From positions 124,001 through 188,000 of the forward strand of contig JABJIC010000028.1 of NCBI GenBank assembly GCA_018661465.1: a stretch of 64,000 bases of DNA. The letters run 5' to 3'. This document shows, one piece after another, positions 19,092 through 27,838 of this stretch. Source of the DNA: Gammaproteobacteria bacterium (lineage in GTDB: Bacteria > Pseudomonadota > Gammaproteobacteria > Pseudomonadales > Pseudohongiellaceae). Both the position numbers and the translations under genes were made by a program. Within the stretch, counting starts at the first letter, position 1, and each line of letters starts with the position of its first letter. Below the pieces are notes generated by a model that was given only the letters and a program-made list of their open reading frames with translations, did not search any database and was not told the DNA's origin.

Positions 19092-20744
19092 ATGAGTACT
19101 ACAAATATCTATGAACAACACCTGGACCAGAACGAGGCGAATTTCACCGCCCTCACTCCATTAAGCTTTTTGGAAAGGGCGGCTAGTGTTTACCCTAACA
19201 AGTTATCTCTGATTCATGGTGATACCACTTACACCTGGTCTGAAACTTATAAGCGCTGCTGCTTGCTCGCATCAGCTCTCCTGAAGATGGGAATTGGCAA
19301 GGGTGATACTGTTTCGTTTATGGGGGCTAATACTCCCGAAACATTCGAGGCGCATTTTGGCGTGCCGATGACAGGCGCAATACTAAATGCACTGAATGTA
19401 CGTCTTGATGCCAAGGCTATAGCCTTCATACTCGATCATGCCGAGACCAAGGTATTATTCACGGACAAGGAATACAGCGATACTATTAAAGCTGCCATCG
19501 AATTGGTGAAAGTAAAGCCTGTGGTAATCGACATAGACGACCCTTATTTCAATCAGGGTGAACTTCTCGGAGAGAAAAACTATGAAGATATTCTCAAAGA
19601 AGGAGATGACAGCTATGAATGCTTTCATATTGAAGATGAGTGGCAAGCCATATCGCTTAACTATACATCAGGAACAACAGGTGATCCCAAGGGTGTAGTT
19701 TTTCATCACCGCGGTGCCTACCTCAACGCCATATCAAATAATATGTGTTGGGAGCTTACTGCTCATCCCGTATACCTGTGGACCTTGCCAATGTTTCATT
19801 GCAACGGCTGGTGTTTTCCCTGGGGTCTGGCTGCAGTGACAGGAACCAGTGTGTGCCTTCGCCATGTTCGCGATGTGGCAATTTTTGATGCCATCAAGAA
19901 ACATGGTGTTACTCATTTTTGCGGAGCCCCGGTTGTGCTGAATACCTTGGTTAATGCCGCTGATGAATTAAAACAAGGAATAGAGCAAAAAGTATCAGCG
20001 ATGACTGCCGGTGCAGCGCCTCCAGCTGCAGTAATCGCAGGTATGGAAAATATGGGATTTGCCGTGACTCATGTCTACGGCCTGACTGAAACTTATGGCC
20101 CCTGCGTAGTTTGTGCGCCTCAGGAAGAGTGGGCCGAGCTGAGTGTTGATGACAGGGCTGAGCTACTGGCTCGGCAGGGTGTTCGCGCTCCGCTTCAGGA
20201 TGAAATGATGGTTGCAGATCCTGAAACTCTTGTGCCGGTTCCCAAGGATGGTAAAACCATGGGGGAAATATTCATGCGCGGGAATTTGGTGATGAAGGGG
20301 TATTTGAAAAATAAAAAAACTACTGAAGCATCATTTGAAGGTGGTTGGTTTCATTCGGGGGACCTGGCTGTTTGGTATGAGGATGGTTACGCGCAGATCA
20401 AAGATCGGTCGAAGGATATTATTATCTCAGGAGGGGAAAACATCTCCTCTCTCGAGGTTGAGTCGGTTTTGTTCAAGCACCCCAGTATTCTTGAAGCAGC
20501 CGTTGTTGCCAGTAGTGATGAAAAATGGGGTGAAGTGCCTTGCGCATTCGTTAGTCTGAAGTCTGGGCATGAATTATCGGTAGAGGAATTGATAGCATAT
20601 TGTAGAGAAGAGTTGGCAGGATTCAAAATACCCAAGAAAGTAATCTTTGGTCCGATCGACAAGACATCTACGGGAAAGGTGCAAAAGTATTTGCTTCGAG
20701 AAAAAGCTGAGAAAGTTGATAAAGCGGTTCTAAAAAAAGCTTAA
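19092..20744 (+). CDS. Acyl-CoA synthetase (AMP-forming), DmdB-like
   Basis: 550 residues, ANL superfamily. The P-loop YTSGTTGDPKG lies around residue 191, the adenylate motif YGLTETYGP around 330, the hinge GWFHSGDLAVWYEDGY followed by KDRSKDIIISGGENIS, and the C-terminal lysine motif STGKVQKYLLRE. The N-terminus (PLSFLERAASVYP) resembles the medium-chain and methylmercaptopropionate-CoA ligase group (DmdB), but substrate cannot be read from the sequence. It forms acyl-CoA from a carboxylic acid, ATP and CoA in the cytoplasm. Confidence 0.9.
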   Translation: MSTTNIYEQHLDQNEANFTALTPLSFLERAASVYPNKLSLIHGDTTYTWSETYKRCCLLASALLKMGIGKGDTVSFMGANTPETFEAHFGVPMTGAILNALNVRLDAKAIAFILDHAETKVLFTDKEYSDTIKAAIELVKVKPVVIDIDDPYFNQGELLGEKNYEDILKEGDDSYECFHIEDEWQAISLNYTSGTTGDPKGVVFHHRGAYLNAISNNMCWELTAHPVYLWTLPMFHCNGWCFPWGLAAVTGTSVCLRHVRDVAIFDAIKKHGVTHFCGAPVVLNTLVNAADELKQGIEQKVSAMTAGAAPPAAVIAGMENMGFAVTHVYGLTETYGPCVVCAPQEEWAELSVDDRAELLARQGVRAPLQDEMMVADPETLVPVPKDGKTMGEIFMRGNLVMKGYLKNKKTTEASFEGGWFHSGDLAVWYEDGYAQIKDRSKDIIISGGENISSLEVESVLFKHPSILEAAVVASSDEKWGEVPCAFVSLKSGHELSVEELIAYCREELAGFKIPKKVIFGPIDKTSTGKVQKYLLREKAEKVDKAVLKKA

Positions 20745-20786
20745 TACAAATAATGAACTTAAGATAAAAATGTTGAGGAGATGAAA

Positions 20787-21368
20787 ATGAAAAATTTGAA
20801 GAAATCTTTAGGAATATTAACAGGCACTCTTGCCATGGCTCTATCCGCGCAAATATTTGCGGCTGATGCGCCAGAAACTATATCAGTTACTAGTTCTGTA
20901 ATTGATCATCATGGAACTATTCCTTTGGAATATTCTGCATATGGAGATAATACATCCATAGATTTGAGCTGGTCTAATCTACCTGCTGGTACTGTGCAGC
21001 TGGCGCTGATTTTAGATGATCCCAAAGTAGTTGAGTTGGGCATGATGCCAACTCCATTCGTGCATTGGGTTGTATACAATATCCCAGCTTCAGCTTCGGG
21101 TCTGCCTGGCGGCATGGCTGGCGATGCCGAGTTAAGCGTGAATGGTATGAATATAGTTAATGGTGTAAATGGTACTCGACGAACAGGTTATTTCGGTCCT
21201 CGCCCACCGGCGAACGGCGAATTGCATTCCTATCATTTTCGAGTGTACGCATTGGATGCTGATCTAGGTTTGGAAACTGGACTGAACAAAGATCAGTTGT
21301 TAGAGGCTGCAGATGGCCACATATTGGCAACCGGCATGTTGATGGGTCACTACGAACACAAGGAATAA
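20787..21368 (+). CDS. YbhB/YbcL-type (Raf kinase inhibitor-like) exported protein
   Basis: 193 residues from the ATG at 20787. An ATG six bases earlier directly follows the GAGGAG ribosome site, too close to use, so 20787 is preferred. Signal peptide ends near IFAADA. The PEBP-like core is recognisable: LSWSNLPAGTVQLALILDDPK and FVHWVVYNIPAS, then GYFGPRPPANGELHSYHFRVYALD. These proteins bind small ligands; function in bacteria is unclear. A strong hairpin terminator follows 45 bases downstream. Confidence 0.92.
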   Translation: MKNLKKSLGILTGTLAMALSAQIFAADAPETISVTSSVIDHHGTIPLEYSAYGDNTSIDLSWSNLPAGTVQLALILDDPKVVELGMMPTPFVHWVVYNIPASASGLPGGMAGDAELSVNGMNIVNGVNGTRRTGYFGPRPPANGELHSYHFRVYALDADLGLETGLNKDQLLEAADGHILATGMLMGHYEHKE

Positions 21369-21412
21369 GCTGGATAGGAAGTCACTCCGCTATTATTTAG
21401 TAGGAGTTCATG

Positions 21413-21448
21413 AAAAAGGGGACATTGATAATCAATGTCCCCTTTTTT
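21413..21448. terminator. Bidirectional rho-independent terminator
   Basis: A nearly perfect palindrome: AAAAAGGGGACATTGAT and ATCAATGTCCCCTTTTT around a single A. A-tract on one side and T-tract on the other allow termination of both converging genes (20787 plus, 21479 minus). Confidence 0.92.
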
Positions 21449-21478
21449 ATTCTGGAGCGATTAACGGCTGGTTCAGAT

Positions 21479-22150
21479 CTAGTAGTGTTCGATTATATCC
21501 CCAACGTCAGCACCATCCTCTATGCGAAGATTCACTTCTTCGTATAAATGAATATCACCTCTTACTGATGATGAGCCATCAATAACTACATCAGATTTGC
21601 TATTGTTCCAATTAAACATGCGGCTGAAAAAAGAACGACGACCGCCGACACGCAAGTCACCTTCAATAACAGTCTCATCTCGAAGGATAAGGTCGCCATT
21701 AACAGTTGCGACATTGTCACCGACTCGAGTGTTTGTTAGTCGAATTCTGCCATTTACAGTTTCAACGCTGTTTTCAATGGTTGAGCCTGATCTTATTTCA
21801 ATGCCGCCATTAACAGTTTCGAGAGATCCGTTTACGGTGACATTATTTCCAAGATCGATTCCGCCATTTACGGTTTCTGCGTCATCGACAACTACTTCAT
21901 CCGCAAGTTCGATGCCGCCATTGACGGTATCAATATCTCTGGCGTGGGCACCTCGTTTAAGCTCGATGCCACCATTAATTGATGATATATCGCCAACCTG
22001 ATCCTGGGCTTCGATACGTACGCCGCCCATAATCTTGGAAATATTCTGAACTTCCGCGCCATGGGCAGATGATGAATATAGATAGCTGCCAAGGACGACC
22101 GCCAACATAGTTGAAGTTCCAAATCGCAGAGTGTGGTTGATAGCTTTCAT
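21479..22150 (-). CDS. Exported beta-solenoid-like protein with TVNGGI repeats
   Basis: 223 residues from the ATG at 22150, which has GAGGAA seven bases upstream; upstream in-frame starts lack a ribosome site. A signal peptide ends near AHGAE. The body consists of about eight short repeats centred on (T/S)(V/I)NG(G/R/D)I, spaced ~17-19 residues, typical of a right-handed beta-helix stacking one turn per repeat, and reminiscent of bactofilin or DUF4097-type proteins. A break near FFSRMFNWNNSK precedes a final turn. I do not recognise a named family. It could be a periplasmic or surface scaffold. Confidence 0.75.
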   Translation of the reverse strand: MKAINHTLRFGTSTMLAVVLGSYLYSSSAHGAEVQNISKIMGGVRIEAQDQVGDISSINGGIELKRGAHARDIDTVNGGIELADEVVVDDAETVNGGIDLGNNVTVNGSLETVNGGIEIRSGSTIENSVETVNGRIRLTNTRVGDNVATVNGDLILRDETVIEGDLRVGGRRSFFSRMFNWNNSKSDVVIDGSSSVRGDIHLYEEVNLRIEDGADVGDIIEHY

Positions 22151-22598
22151 TTTCTGTTCCTCATTTCGCAGTCCTTTCTTAAAGGCTGCCGTCTTAAATC
22201 TTTGTAGAAGTTCCTGGATTAAGTAACTGTTGAATCTCATTACTTTTCTCACTTATGTCGTTAAGAGAGCAATTAGCTTGCCAATAATAAATAATCTATA
22301 AAAACAGTAAGTTACCTTCCTTTGTTCTATTGCCTAGATTGTTTCTTAGCGTTTTTGGCTAGCGAATTGGTCAAATTAACCATTTTCTACTTAATAAGAC
22401 GTTACTCGCAGTGATTTGGTTACTTCAATTTACACATGGGTTCTGTTTTAAATGGAGAAAGCACTTCTGAGTGATCATTCAGAATGCTGAGGAGTAGCTA
22501 ACAAGAGGCTTCCAGTGAGTTTCTGGACAGTATTTGCGTGATAAGCTAATGTGCCTGATCAGTATTCCCAAACTATAAAAACTAAAACGGACGAGAGC
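22151..22598. other. Divergent intergenic region, 448 bases
   Basis: Lies between divergently transcribed genes and should hold both promoters. I see no convincing gene. A minus-strand GTAAC and CGTCT pair spaced 17 bases (22398-22423) weakly resembles the ECF promoters found at 28928 and 30398, but the spacing differs. Confidence 0.4.
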
Positions 22599-23672
22599 AT
22601 GAAAACTAAGAACATTCTGAAACCAATTACCTATTCAGTCTCCATTCTTTTGGGAGCAGTTCTGTTGTGGCCAGCTATGTTGCTGGCCCAAGACACCATT
22701 GTGGAAACCGATAGTCATCGCTTTCAGCAGGTAGCTGAAGGAGTCTGGTTCGCAACAGGAACCGGCTCGGTGTTTACCATGAGTAATGCCATGGTGTTGG
22801 TAGGGGAGAACGATACCCTGGTGGTGGATTCACATGTTACCGGTGCGGCCGCCCAGGCCTTGCTTGATTCCATTCCGGCACTAACTGATAAGCCTATCCG
22901 CTATCTGGTAAACAGCCATTATCACTTCGATCATGCTCACGGTAATCAATCGTTCCCTGAGGGAATCGAAATCATCGGTCATGAGTACACCCGCATCAAG
23001 CTCAATGGAGAGAGGGGAAATGTTCTGGAAGAATCAACCTTCAGGAGCTTCTCGGATCCGGTTCCAGCGACAATAGCTAATCTCCAGCGCCAAGTTGCTG
23101 CGGAATCCGATACTTCCCGTAAAGCTGGGCTACAGGAAAGACTAAGAGTGCAACAAGAATACCTTGCTGCTATTCAGCAAGTTGTGCCTACGCCTCCGAA
23201 TATAACTCTCGATCGCAAGATGACTTTGTTTCAGGACACAGCCAATGGCAGTCGTGAAATTCAACTACATCATTTTGGAAGAGCTCATACAGGTGGTGAT
23301 GTGGTGATTTATTTGCCTCAGGAAAAGCTGGTGTTTACGGGAGATATGATGCTTCCGGGGCTGGCTTATATGGGAGATGGTCATGTCGATGAATGGCCAG
23401 AGACTCTGGAAGGATTAAAAACGCTGGATTTTGATAAATGGATGCCTGGTCATGGGCCTGTTATGGAGAGCCGCGAACCAATTGGTAATTTTCAAACCTA
23501 TCTCAGAGATCTCTGGGAGAAGACCTCAGCCATGCACCGCCGAGGTGTGAGTGCGGATCAGGCAGCTGAACAGATCGATATGACTAATCATTCTTCCAGC
23601 TTTGCTCAAATACGAGGACCGGGCGTGGACCCCAGAGCCATACGAAGAATTTATCAGCTATTGAATAACTGA
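22599..23672 (+). CDS. Exported metallo-beta-lactamase-fold hydrolase
   Basis: 357 residues from the ATG at 22599; the frame opens 48 bases earlier at a GTG, but the signal peptide (KTKNILKPITYSV, hydrophobic core, MLLAQ) fits 22599 better. Zinc motif HYHFDH at residues 107-112, later FGRAHTGGD and VFTGDMM for the other ligands, and MPGHGPV near the C-terminus. This matches secreted MBL-fold hydrolases related to class B3-like and quorum-quenching-like enzymes; the substrate is unknown and it need not act on beta-lactams. A perfect hairpin terminator follows. Confidence 0.92.
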   Translation: MKTKNILKPITYSVSILLGAVLLWPAMLLAQDTIVETDSHRFQQVAEGVWFATGTGSVFTMSNAMVLVGENDTLVVDSHVTGAAAQALLDSIPALTDKPIRYLVNSHYHFDHAHGNQSFPEGIEIIGHEYTRIKLNGERGNVLEESTFRSFSDPVPATIANLQRQVAAESDTSRKAGLQERLRVQQEYLAAIQQVVPTPPNITLDRKMTLFQDTANGSREIQLHHFGRAHTGGDVVIYLPQEKLVFTGDMMLPGLAYMGDGHVDEWPETLEGLKTLDFDKWMPGHGPVMESREPIGNFQTYLRDLWEKTSAMHRRGVSADQAAEQIDMTNHSSSFAQIRGPGVDPRAIRRIYQLLNN

Positions 23673-23684
23673 AGTCTTCTGCTG

Positions 23685-23714
23685 AAAAAGGGGTCATTAA
23701 TGACCCCTTTTTTT
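23685..23714 (+). terminator. Rho-independent terminator
   Basis: AAAAAGGGGTCA and TGACCCCTTTTT with a four-base loop (TTAA), then more T. Ends the MBL gene transcript; bidirectional by sequence. Confidence 0.93.
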
Positions 23715-23771
23715 ATGCACTAATTTTCTGTCTATTAAGTTGGACCAATCTGAACACAGCAGGATGTATTT

Positions 23772-24200
23772 ATGAACGATGAAACTGATCCCAGTCGCCC
23801 GATTTTTTTAAAGCCAGGTCACAACGCCGGGGATCTGGTGGAATCCAGCAAATGGAAGGTATTGAAAGAAGAGTATGGCTTGGTGGAAGTAGATGTTCAT
23901 CTGCCAGAGCATTTACTGAACCCACGTAAGCAGCTGTTCGGAGGGTTCACTGGAACCTATGTGGATATGATTTCTATCTATACAGTTAGAACACTGTTCA
24001 AGACTCAGGAAGAGTTTAATTGGTCGGCGACAGTAAATATGCGAATAGACTATTTCGCTCCGGTACTTGGTCCACGCTTCCTGTTAAGAGGGGAGTTAAT
24101 AAAAGATGGTAGGTCAACTTGTCTGGTTTCTACTCATTTTACTGACCTGGAAGGCAACAAACTGGTTTATGCCATAACTACTCTGCGCAAAAGCTCTTAG
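23772..24200 (+). CDS. Hotdog-fold thioesterase (PaaI-like)
   Basis: 142 residues, cytoplasmic. RKQLFGGFTGTYVDMISIYTV is the hotdog helix region, where an acidic residue and backbone glycine form the active site, and ATVNMRIDYFAPVLGPRFLLRGEL is the central sheet of the PaaI/4HBT group. It probably hydrolyses an acyl-CoA; substrate not predictable. Flanked by strong terminators on both sides, so transcribed on its own. Confidence 0.85.
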   Translation: MNDETDPSRPIFLKPGHNAGDLVESSKWKVLKEEYGLVEVDVHLPEHLLNPRKQLFGGFTGTYVDMISIYTVRTLFKTQEEFNWSATVNMRIDYFAPVLGPRFLLRGELIKDGRSTCLVSTHFTDLEGNKLVYAITTLRKSS

Positions 24201-24220
24201 GGGTTCACTACTCGCAAAAA

Positions 24221-24258
24221 AAGGCCGGCTTTGCAGTATTTGCTCGCCGGCCTTTCTT
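24221..24258. terminator. Rho-independent terminator between convergent genes
   Basis: AAGGCCGGC and GCCGGCCTT with a 16-base loop, preceded by a run of A and followed by TTCTT. Serves the plus-strand thioesterase gene and possibly the minus-strand ammonium transporter. Confidence 0.9.
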
Positions 24259-24285
24259 GTTCCTTCTTTTATAGGGCTAGTGACC

Positions 24286-25599
24286 CTACATGGAATAACC
24301 TTTCTCGTCATGCTCAGTAATATCCAGTCCTACCTGCTCCTGCTCCGCTGAGACACGGATGCCGGAAGTCAAGATGCCGACAAATTTCAGTAAACCGAAA
24401 GTGACTAAAGCTGAATAAGTACCTGTAGCAAGAATGCCGATTGCCTGAACCATTACTTGTGAACCCATGGTCATGCCTTCGGCGAAACCGTTACCACTGA
24501 AAATTCCCAGATTCGCGGAAACCAGGATTCCGGCAAGCAGTGTTCCTACTATTCCGCCAACACCGTGCACGGGGAATACATCCAGTGAATCATCGATTCG
24601 AAGTTTGGTTTTAAAGTAGGTAGTGGCAAAGTAACAAATTATGCCGCCGCTGGCTCCAACGAGTAGAGCGCCGGCTGGTCCCACTGACCCTGAAGCAGGT
24701 GTGATGGTAGCAAGCCCTGCTACCATGCCAGTGATGGCGCCCAGACCGCTGGGTTTGCCATACTTGATCCATTCAATAATCATCCAGGTAATGGCACCCA
24801 CCGAAGCTGAGATATGGGTAACAAACATTGCCATTCCAGCACTGCCGTCAGCAGCGAGAGCACTGCCTGCATTGAATCCAAACCAGCCTACCCAAAGCAT
24901 ACCTGCTCCGATAAAACTCATTGTCAGATTGTGGGGCATCATCGGTGCGGTTAGAAAACCATTTCGCTGTCCGAGAACCAGAGCGGTGACCAAGGCAGAT
25001 ACACCTGCAGTTACGTGAACTACGGTGCCACCTGCAAAATCTATCAGGCCCATCTGTCCGAGCCAGCCGCCGCCCCAGACCCAATTAGCAACTGGAAAAT
25101 AGACAATCAGGGTCCACAGGCTGCAGAAAATCAACATAGCGGAGAATTTGATTCGTTCAACGAAGGCACCAACTATAAGAGCCGGAGTAATGATGGCAAA
25201 AGTCATCTGAAATGATGCAAATACTGTTTCTGGAATATCGCCGGACACAGAGTCTACTACTACGCCATTGAATAGAGCTTTACTGAGGCCACCCCAATAA
25301 GCAGATTCAGATGGGCCGAAGGCTATGCTATATCCAACCAGCAGCCACAACACAGAAATAACCACGGCTATGGCAAAACATTGCATCAACACCGAGAGAA
25401 CATTTTTTGTTCTCACCAGGCCACCGTAAAAAAGAGAGAGCCCTGGAAGCGTCATGAATAGCACAAGAGCTGTTGACGTTAGAATCCAGGAAGTGTTGGC
25501 TCCACTCACTTCAGCCGACTGTGCGCTGGCGAGCGAAGGGATTAGAATCAGAATTAGAGCGAAGAAACTTTTTGCTAATGGAAATTTTCTGGGCATCAT
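24286..25599 (-). CDS. amtB: Ammonium transporter AmtB
   Basis: 437 residues from the ATG at 25599, with AAGGAT upstream; upstream in-frame starts have none. A cleavable-looking signal (LAKSFFALILILIPSLASAQ) precedes eleven membrane helices. Signatures include FYGGLVRTKN, WVWGGGWLGQMGLIDFAGGTVVHV (twin-His pore histidine) and DVFPVHGVGGIVG (second pore histidine). It carries ammonium across the inner membrane and is controlled by the PII protein encoded 53 bases upstream. Confidence 0.96.
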   Translation of the reverse strand: MMPRKFPLAKSFFALILILIPSLASAQSAEVSGANTSWILTSTALVLFMTLPGLSLFYGGLVRTKNVLSVLMQCFAIAVVISVLWLLVGYSIAFGPSESAYWGGLSKALFNGVVVDSVSGDIPETVFASFQMTFAIITPALIVGAFVERIKFSAMLIFCSLWTLIVYFPVANWVWGGGWLGQMGLIDFAGGTVVHVTAGVSALVTALVLGQRNGFLTAPMMPHNLTMSFIGAGMLWVGWFGFNAGSALAADGSAGMAMFVTHISASVGAITWMIIEWIKYGKPSGLGAITGMVAGLATITPASGSVGPAGALLVGASGGIICYFATTYFKTKLRIDDSLDVFPVHGVGGIVGTLLAGILVSANLGIFSGNGFAEGMTMGSQVMVQAIGILATGTYSALVTFGLLKFVGILTSGIRVSAEQEQVGLDITEHDEKGYSM

Positions 25600-25652
25600 A
25601 GCAATCCTTTTTATGATCAAACAATTATTCGATAGAGCGCCATGCATTAAAT

Positions 25653-25991
<339 letters not shown>

Positions 25992-26209
25992 CTATTAATC
26001 TCCTGCTTGTGATTATTGTTTTGTCAGGCTGACACTTATGCAACAAGCCTGAATTAACAATTTATGTCACCAATTTGCTTCGAAGCAAAACTGTACCACG
26101 ACCATTTATAAAGCTCCATTGGCAAAGCGATGGATCAGCTATCTACCATTCGGAGTGGCTATTGCGGAGGAGAAAATGACCCTTTATGGTGCATTTTTCT
26201 ACTGAGAAT

Positions 26210-26262
26210 AAAAAAATGGGGGTAAGCACATACGGGAGGGGTTGTGTATGTGTTTACCCCCT
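26210..26262 (-). terminator. Rho-independent terminator of the MFS gene
   Basis: On the minus strand GGGGGTAAACACATAC pairs with GTATGTGCTTACCCCC (one mismatch), followed by ATTTTTTTATT. It lies 12 bases past the MFS stop codon. Confidence 0.92.
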
Positions 26263-26273
26263 AGTGGGGAGGG

Positions 26274-27479
26274 TTAATTTACGCAGCGGCTCGCAGCCGG
26301 CGCTTTGACACTCTGAATCAGTGGCAGCATCACCACAGCAAACAGAGCGATTGATGAGACCCCTAACAATGTCAGTACTGTCCCAAGACCTTCAGTCTCA
26401 GCTACATATCCCACCAGTGGACCGGTGATGATGAAACTCAGCCGAAACAAGAAGCTGGTGAATGAATTTGCGGTCGCCCGAAATTCACTAGGCACTCTTC
26501 GGTTCAGGGCGTTGACCAGAATCACCTGATTGAGGCCTCGGCTTGCAAACAGAAGCAGTCCCAGTCCCATGCCTGCCCAGCCTTGTAACCAGGCAAGACC
26601 GAAGTGTCCGACGATTGGTAACAGGCCCATTAGTGTCAGGGCATAGGCTGCTCCATGTCTGCGTTCGATTTCAAAACCAAATTTGCTGGCTAAGGCAACC
26701 ACTAGACTCTGGCTGCACCAGAGCACTCCGAACATGGACAGGGATATTCCCTGAGACTCCCAGTAGGGCTGCATCAGCCAAGCAACATGAAAAGTCGCCA
26801 GGCTGTACAGAGGAATCGCGATTACAATTTTTCGCAGTAAAGGATCTCCCTGTAGCAAGTGCTTGAGGATTCTGCCTATTCCCAAATGGTCTACCCCCTG
26901 ACTCTCTTTCTTGTAGGGTGGCTCAACCACGCCGAGGGCGAGGATAAGACACATCCATGCTGCCAGTGCCTGGACCACAACTAGAATATCGAATGACCAG
27001 AGGGCCAGAGCGCCGCCGAGCAATGCCCCCAAACCTTCAGCGCTGCTCTTGATAAACCCAAGGTGTGCGATTCCTTTTCCGTCATCGATGGTTCCTTCTT
27101 CCCGCAATGTCTTTTGCGTGTCGTACAACAGAGCCAGGTCTGCTCCCGACAGCAAGCTGGCGGAAATACCTACGATAATTTCGAAGACAATTAGCGAGAA
27201 TAAATCATCAGCAAAGTTCAGGCACAGGTATCCAATACCGTGAACAACACTGCCGATTAGCAATGCCGTTCTACGACCGAATAGATCTGCGAAATATCCA
27301 GAAGGTGCTTCCAGCACGACGATAGTACTGGCGTAGACCGCCTGCAGATAGAAAATCTCGGCGAGACTAAGCCCCTTCGAAATGAAGAAGGGCACGATTA
27401 CCGGAACGATGATCATGAAGCTATGAAAAAAAGCCAGACCATAGATCAGATTTATGTTTCTGTGCAGTTTATTTTGCAC
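26274..27479 (-). CDS. MFS transporter
   Basis: 401 residues from a GTG at 27479 that has GGGGA five bases upstream. The frame extends to an ATG at 27515, which lies in the tail of an upstream terminator and has no ribosome site. Twelve hydrophobic segments; the loop motif SGYFADLFGRRTALLIGS (after helix 2) is the MFS A-motif. Helix 4-5 region ISASLLSGADLALLYDT resembles the family of permeases annotated as drug or unknown efflux. Substrate unknown. Transcribed alone, flanked by terminators. Confidence 0.9.
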   Translation of the reverse strand: MQNKLHRNINLIYGLAFFHSFMIIVPVIVPFFISKGLSLAEIFYLQAVYASTIVVLEAPSGYFADLFGRRTALLIGSVVHGIGYLCLNFADDLFSLIVFEIIVGISASLLSGADLALLYDTQKTLREEGTIDDGKGIAHLGFIKSSAEGLGALLGGALALWSFDILVVVQALAAWMCLILALGVVEPPYKKESQGVDHLGIGRILKHLLQGDPLLRKIVIAIPLYSLATFHVAWLMQPYWESQGISLSMFGVLWCSQSLVVALASKFGFEIERRHGAAYALTLMGLLPIVGHFGLAWLQGWAGMGLGLLLFASRGLNQVILVNALNRRVPSEFRATANSFTSFLFRLSFIITGPLVGYVAETEGLGTVLTLLGVSSIALFAVVMLPLIQSVKAPAASRCVN

Positions 27480-27531
27480 AATAGTTCCCCAGTGCCAGCC
27501 ATGAATGGCCAGCATTAAATAAAAGATAAGT

Positions 27532-27572
27532 AAAAAAAAAGACCTCTAGGTATTTAAACGTAGAGGTCTTTT
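27532..27572 (-). terminator. Terminator ending the small-ORF unit
   Basis: GACCTCTA and TAGAGGTC with a 12-base A/T-rich loop. On the minus strand it is followed by nine T, a textbook terminator; on the plus strand by TTTT. It closes the unit that begins at the promoter at 27747-27774. Confidence 0.9.
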
Positions 27573-27609
27573 CTTTGTATCGAAGCTCAATAGCTTATTC
27601 TTCAGAAAA

Positions 27610-27714
27610 TCACTCCAGGTTTATCTCCCAGTTCTTCACCACGCGCGAACAGAACTGGTGACCTAGTTCGGTCACAGCCGTTAGCATGATGTTGTAAATA
27701 GAGTAAGTGTTCAT
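27610..27714 (-). CDS. Candidate 34-residue small protein (or structured RNA)
   Basis: An ATG-to-TGA frame of 34 codons, beginning MNTYSIYNIM and ending VVKNWEINLE, basic to neutral, with no membrane segment. It is bracketed by a near-consensus promoter 33 bases upstream and a strong terminator 38 bases downstream, so the region is clearly an independent transcript of about 200 bases. The ribosome site is weak (GAAG). The RNA also folds: CCAGTTCT pairs with AGAACTGG inside the frame. It could be a small protein, a small regulatory RNA, or both. I do not recognise either. Confidence 0.5.
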   Translation of the reverse strand: MNTYSIYNIMLTAVTELGHQFCSRVVKNWEINLE

Positions 27715-27746
27715 TGTCTTCGCACACATAAAATTTTGATGCGCGG

Positions 27747-27774
27747 ATTGTATGCTCATCTGATCCAAAGTCAA
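27747..27774 (-). promoter_or_regulatory. Sigma-70 promoter of the small-ORF unit
   Basis: On the minus strand TTGACT (27769-27774), a 16-base spacer, then TACAAT (27747-27752): five of six matches to each consensus hexamer. Confidence 0.8.
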
Positions 27775-27838
27775 GTATAAGAGTAGATTTTGAAAAACAT
27801 TCCCATAAGAATATTAAATCAATTGTTATAAAACTTGC

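Noticed and set aside
22398..22423. Minus-strand GTAAC and CGTCT as a third ECF promoter
   Set aside because: Spacer is 17 rather than 16, the TTTTTC stretch is missing, and it lies ~250 bases from the nearest start codon.
26100..26125. Sigma-54-like TGGTAC and TTGC pair upstream of glnK
   Set aside because: The GG and GC elements are nine bases apart on the minus strand; sigma-54 promoters need ten, so I did not annotate it.
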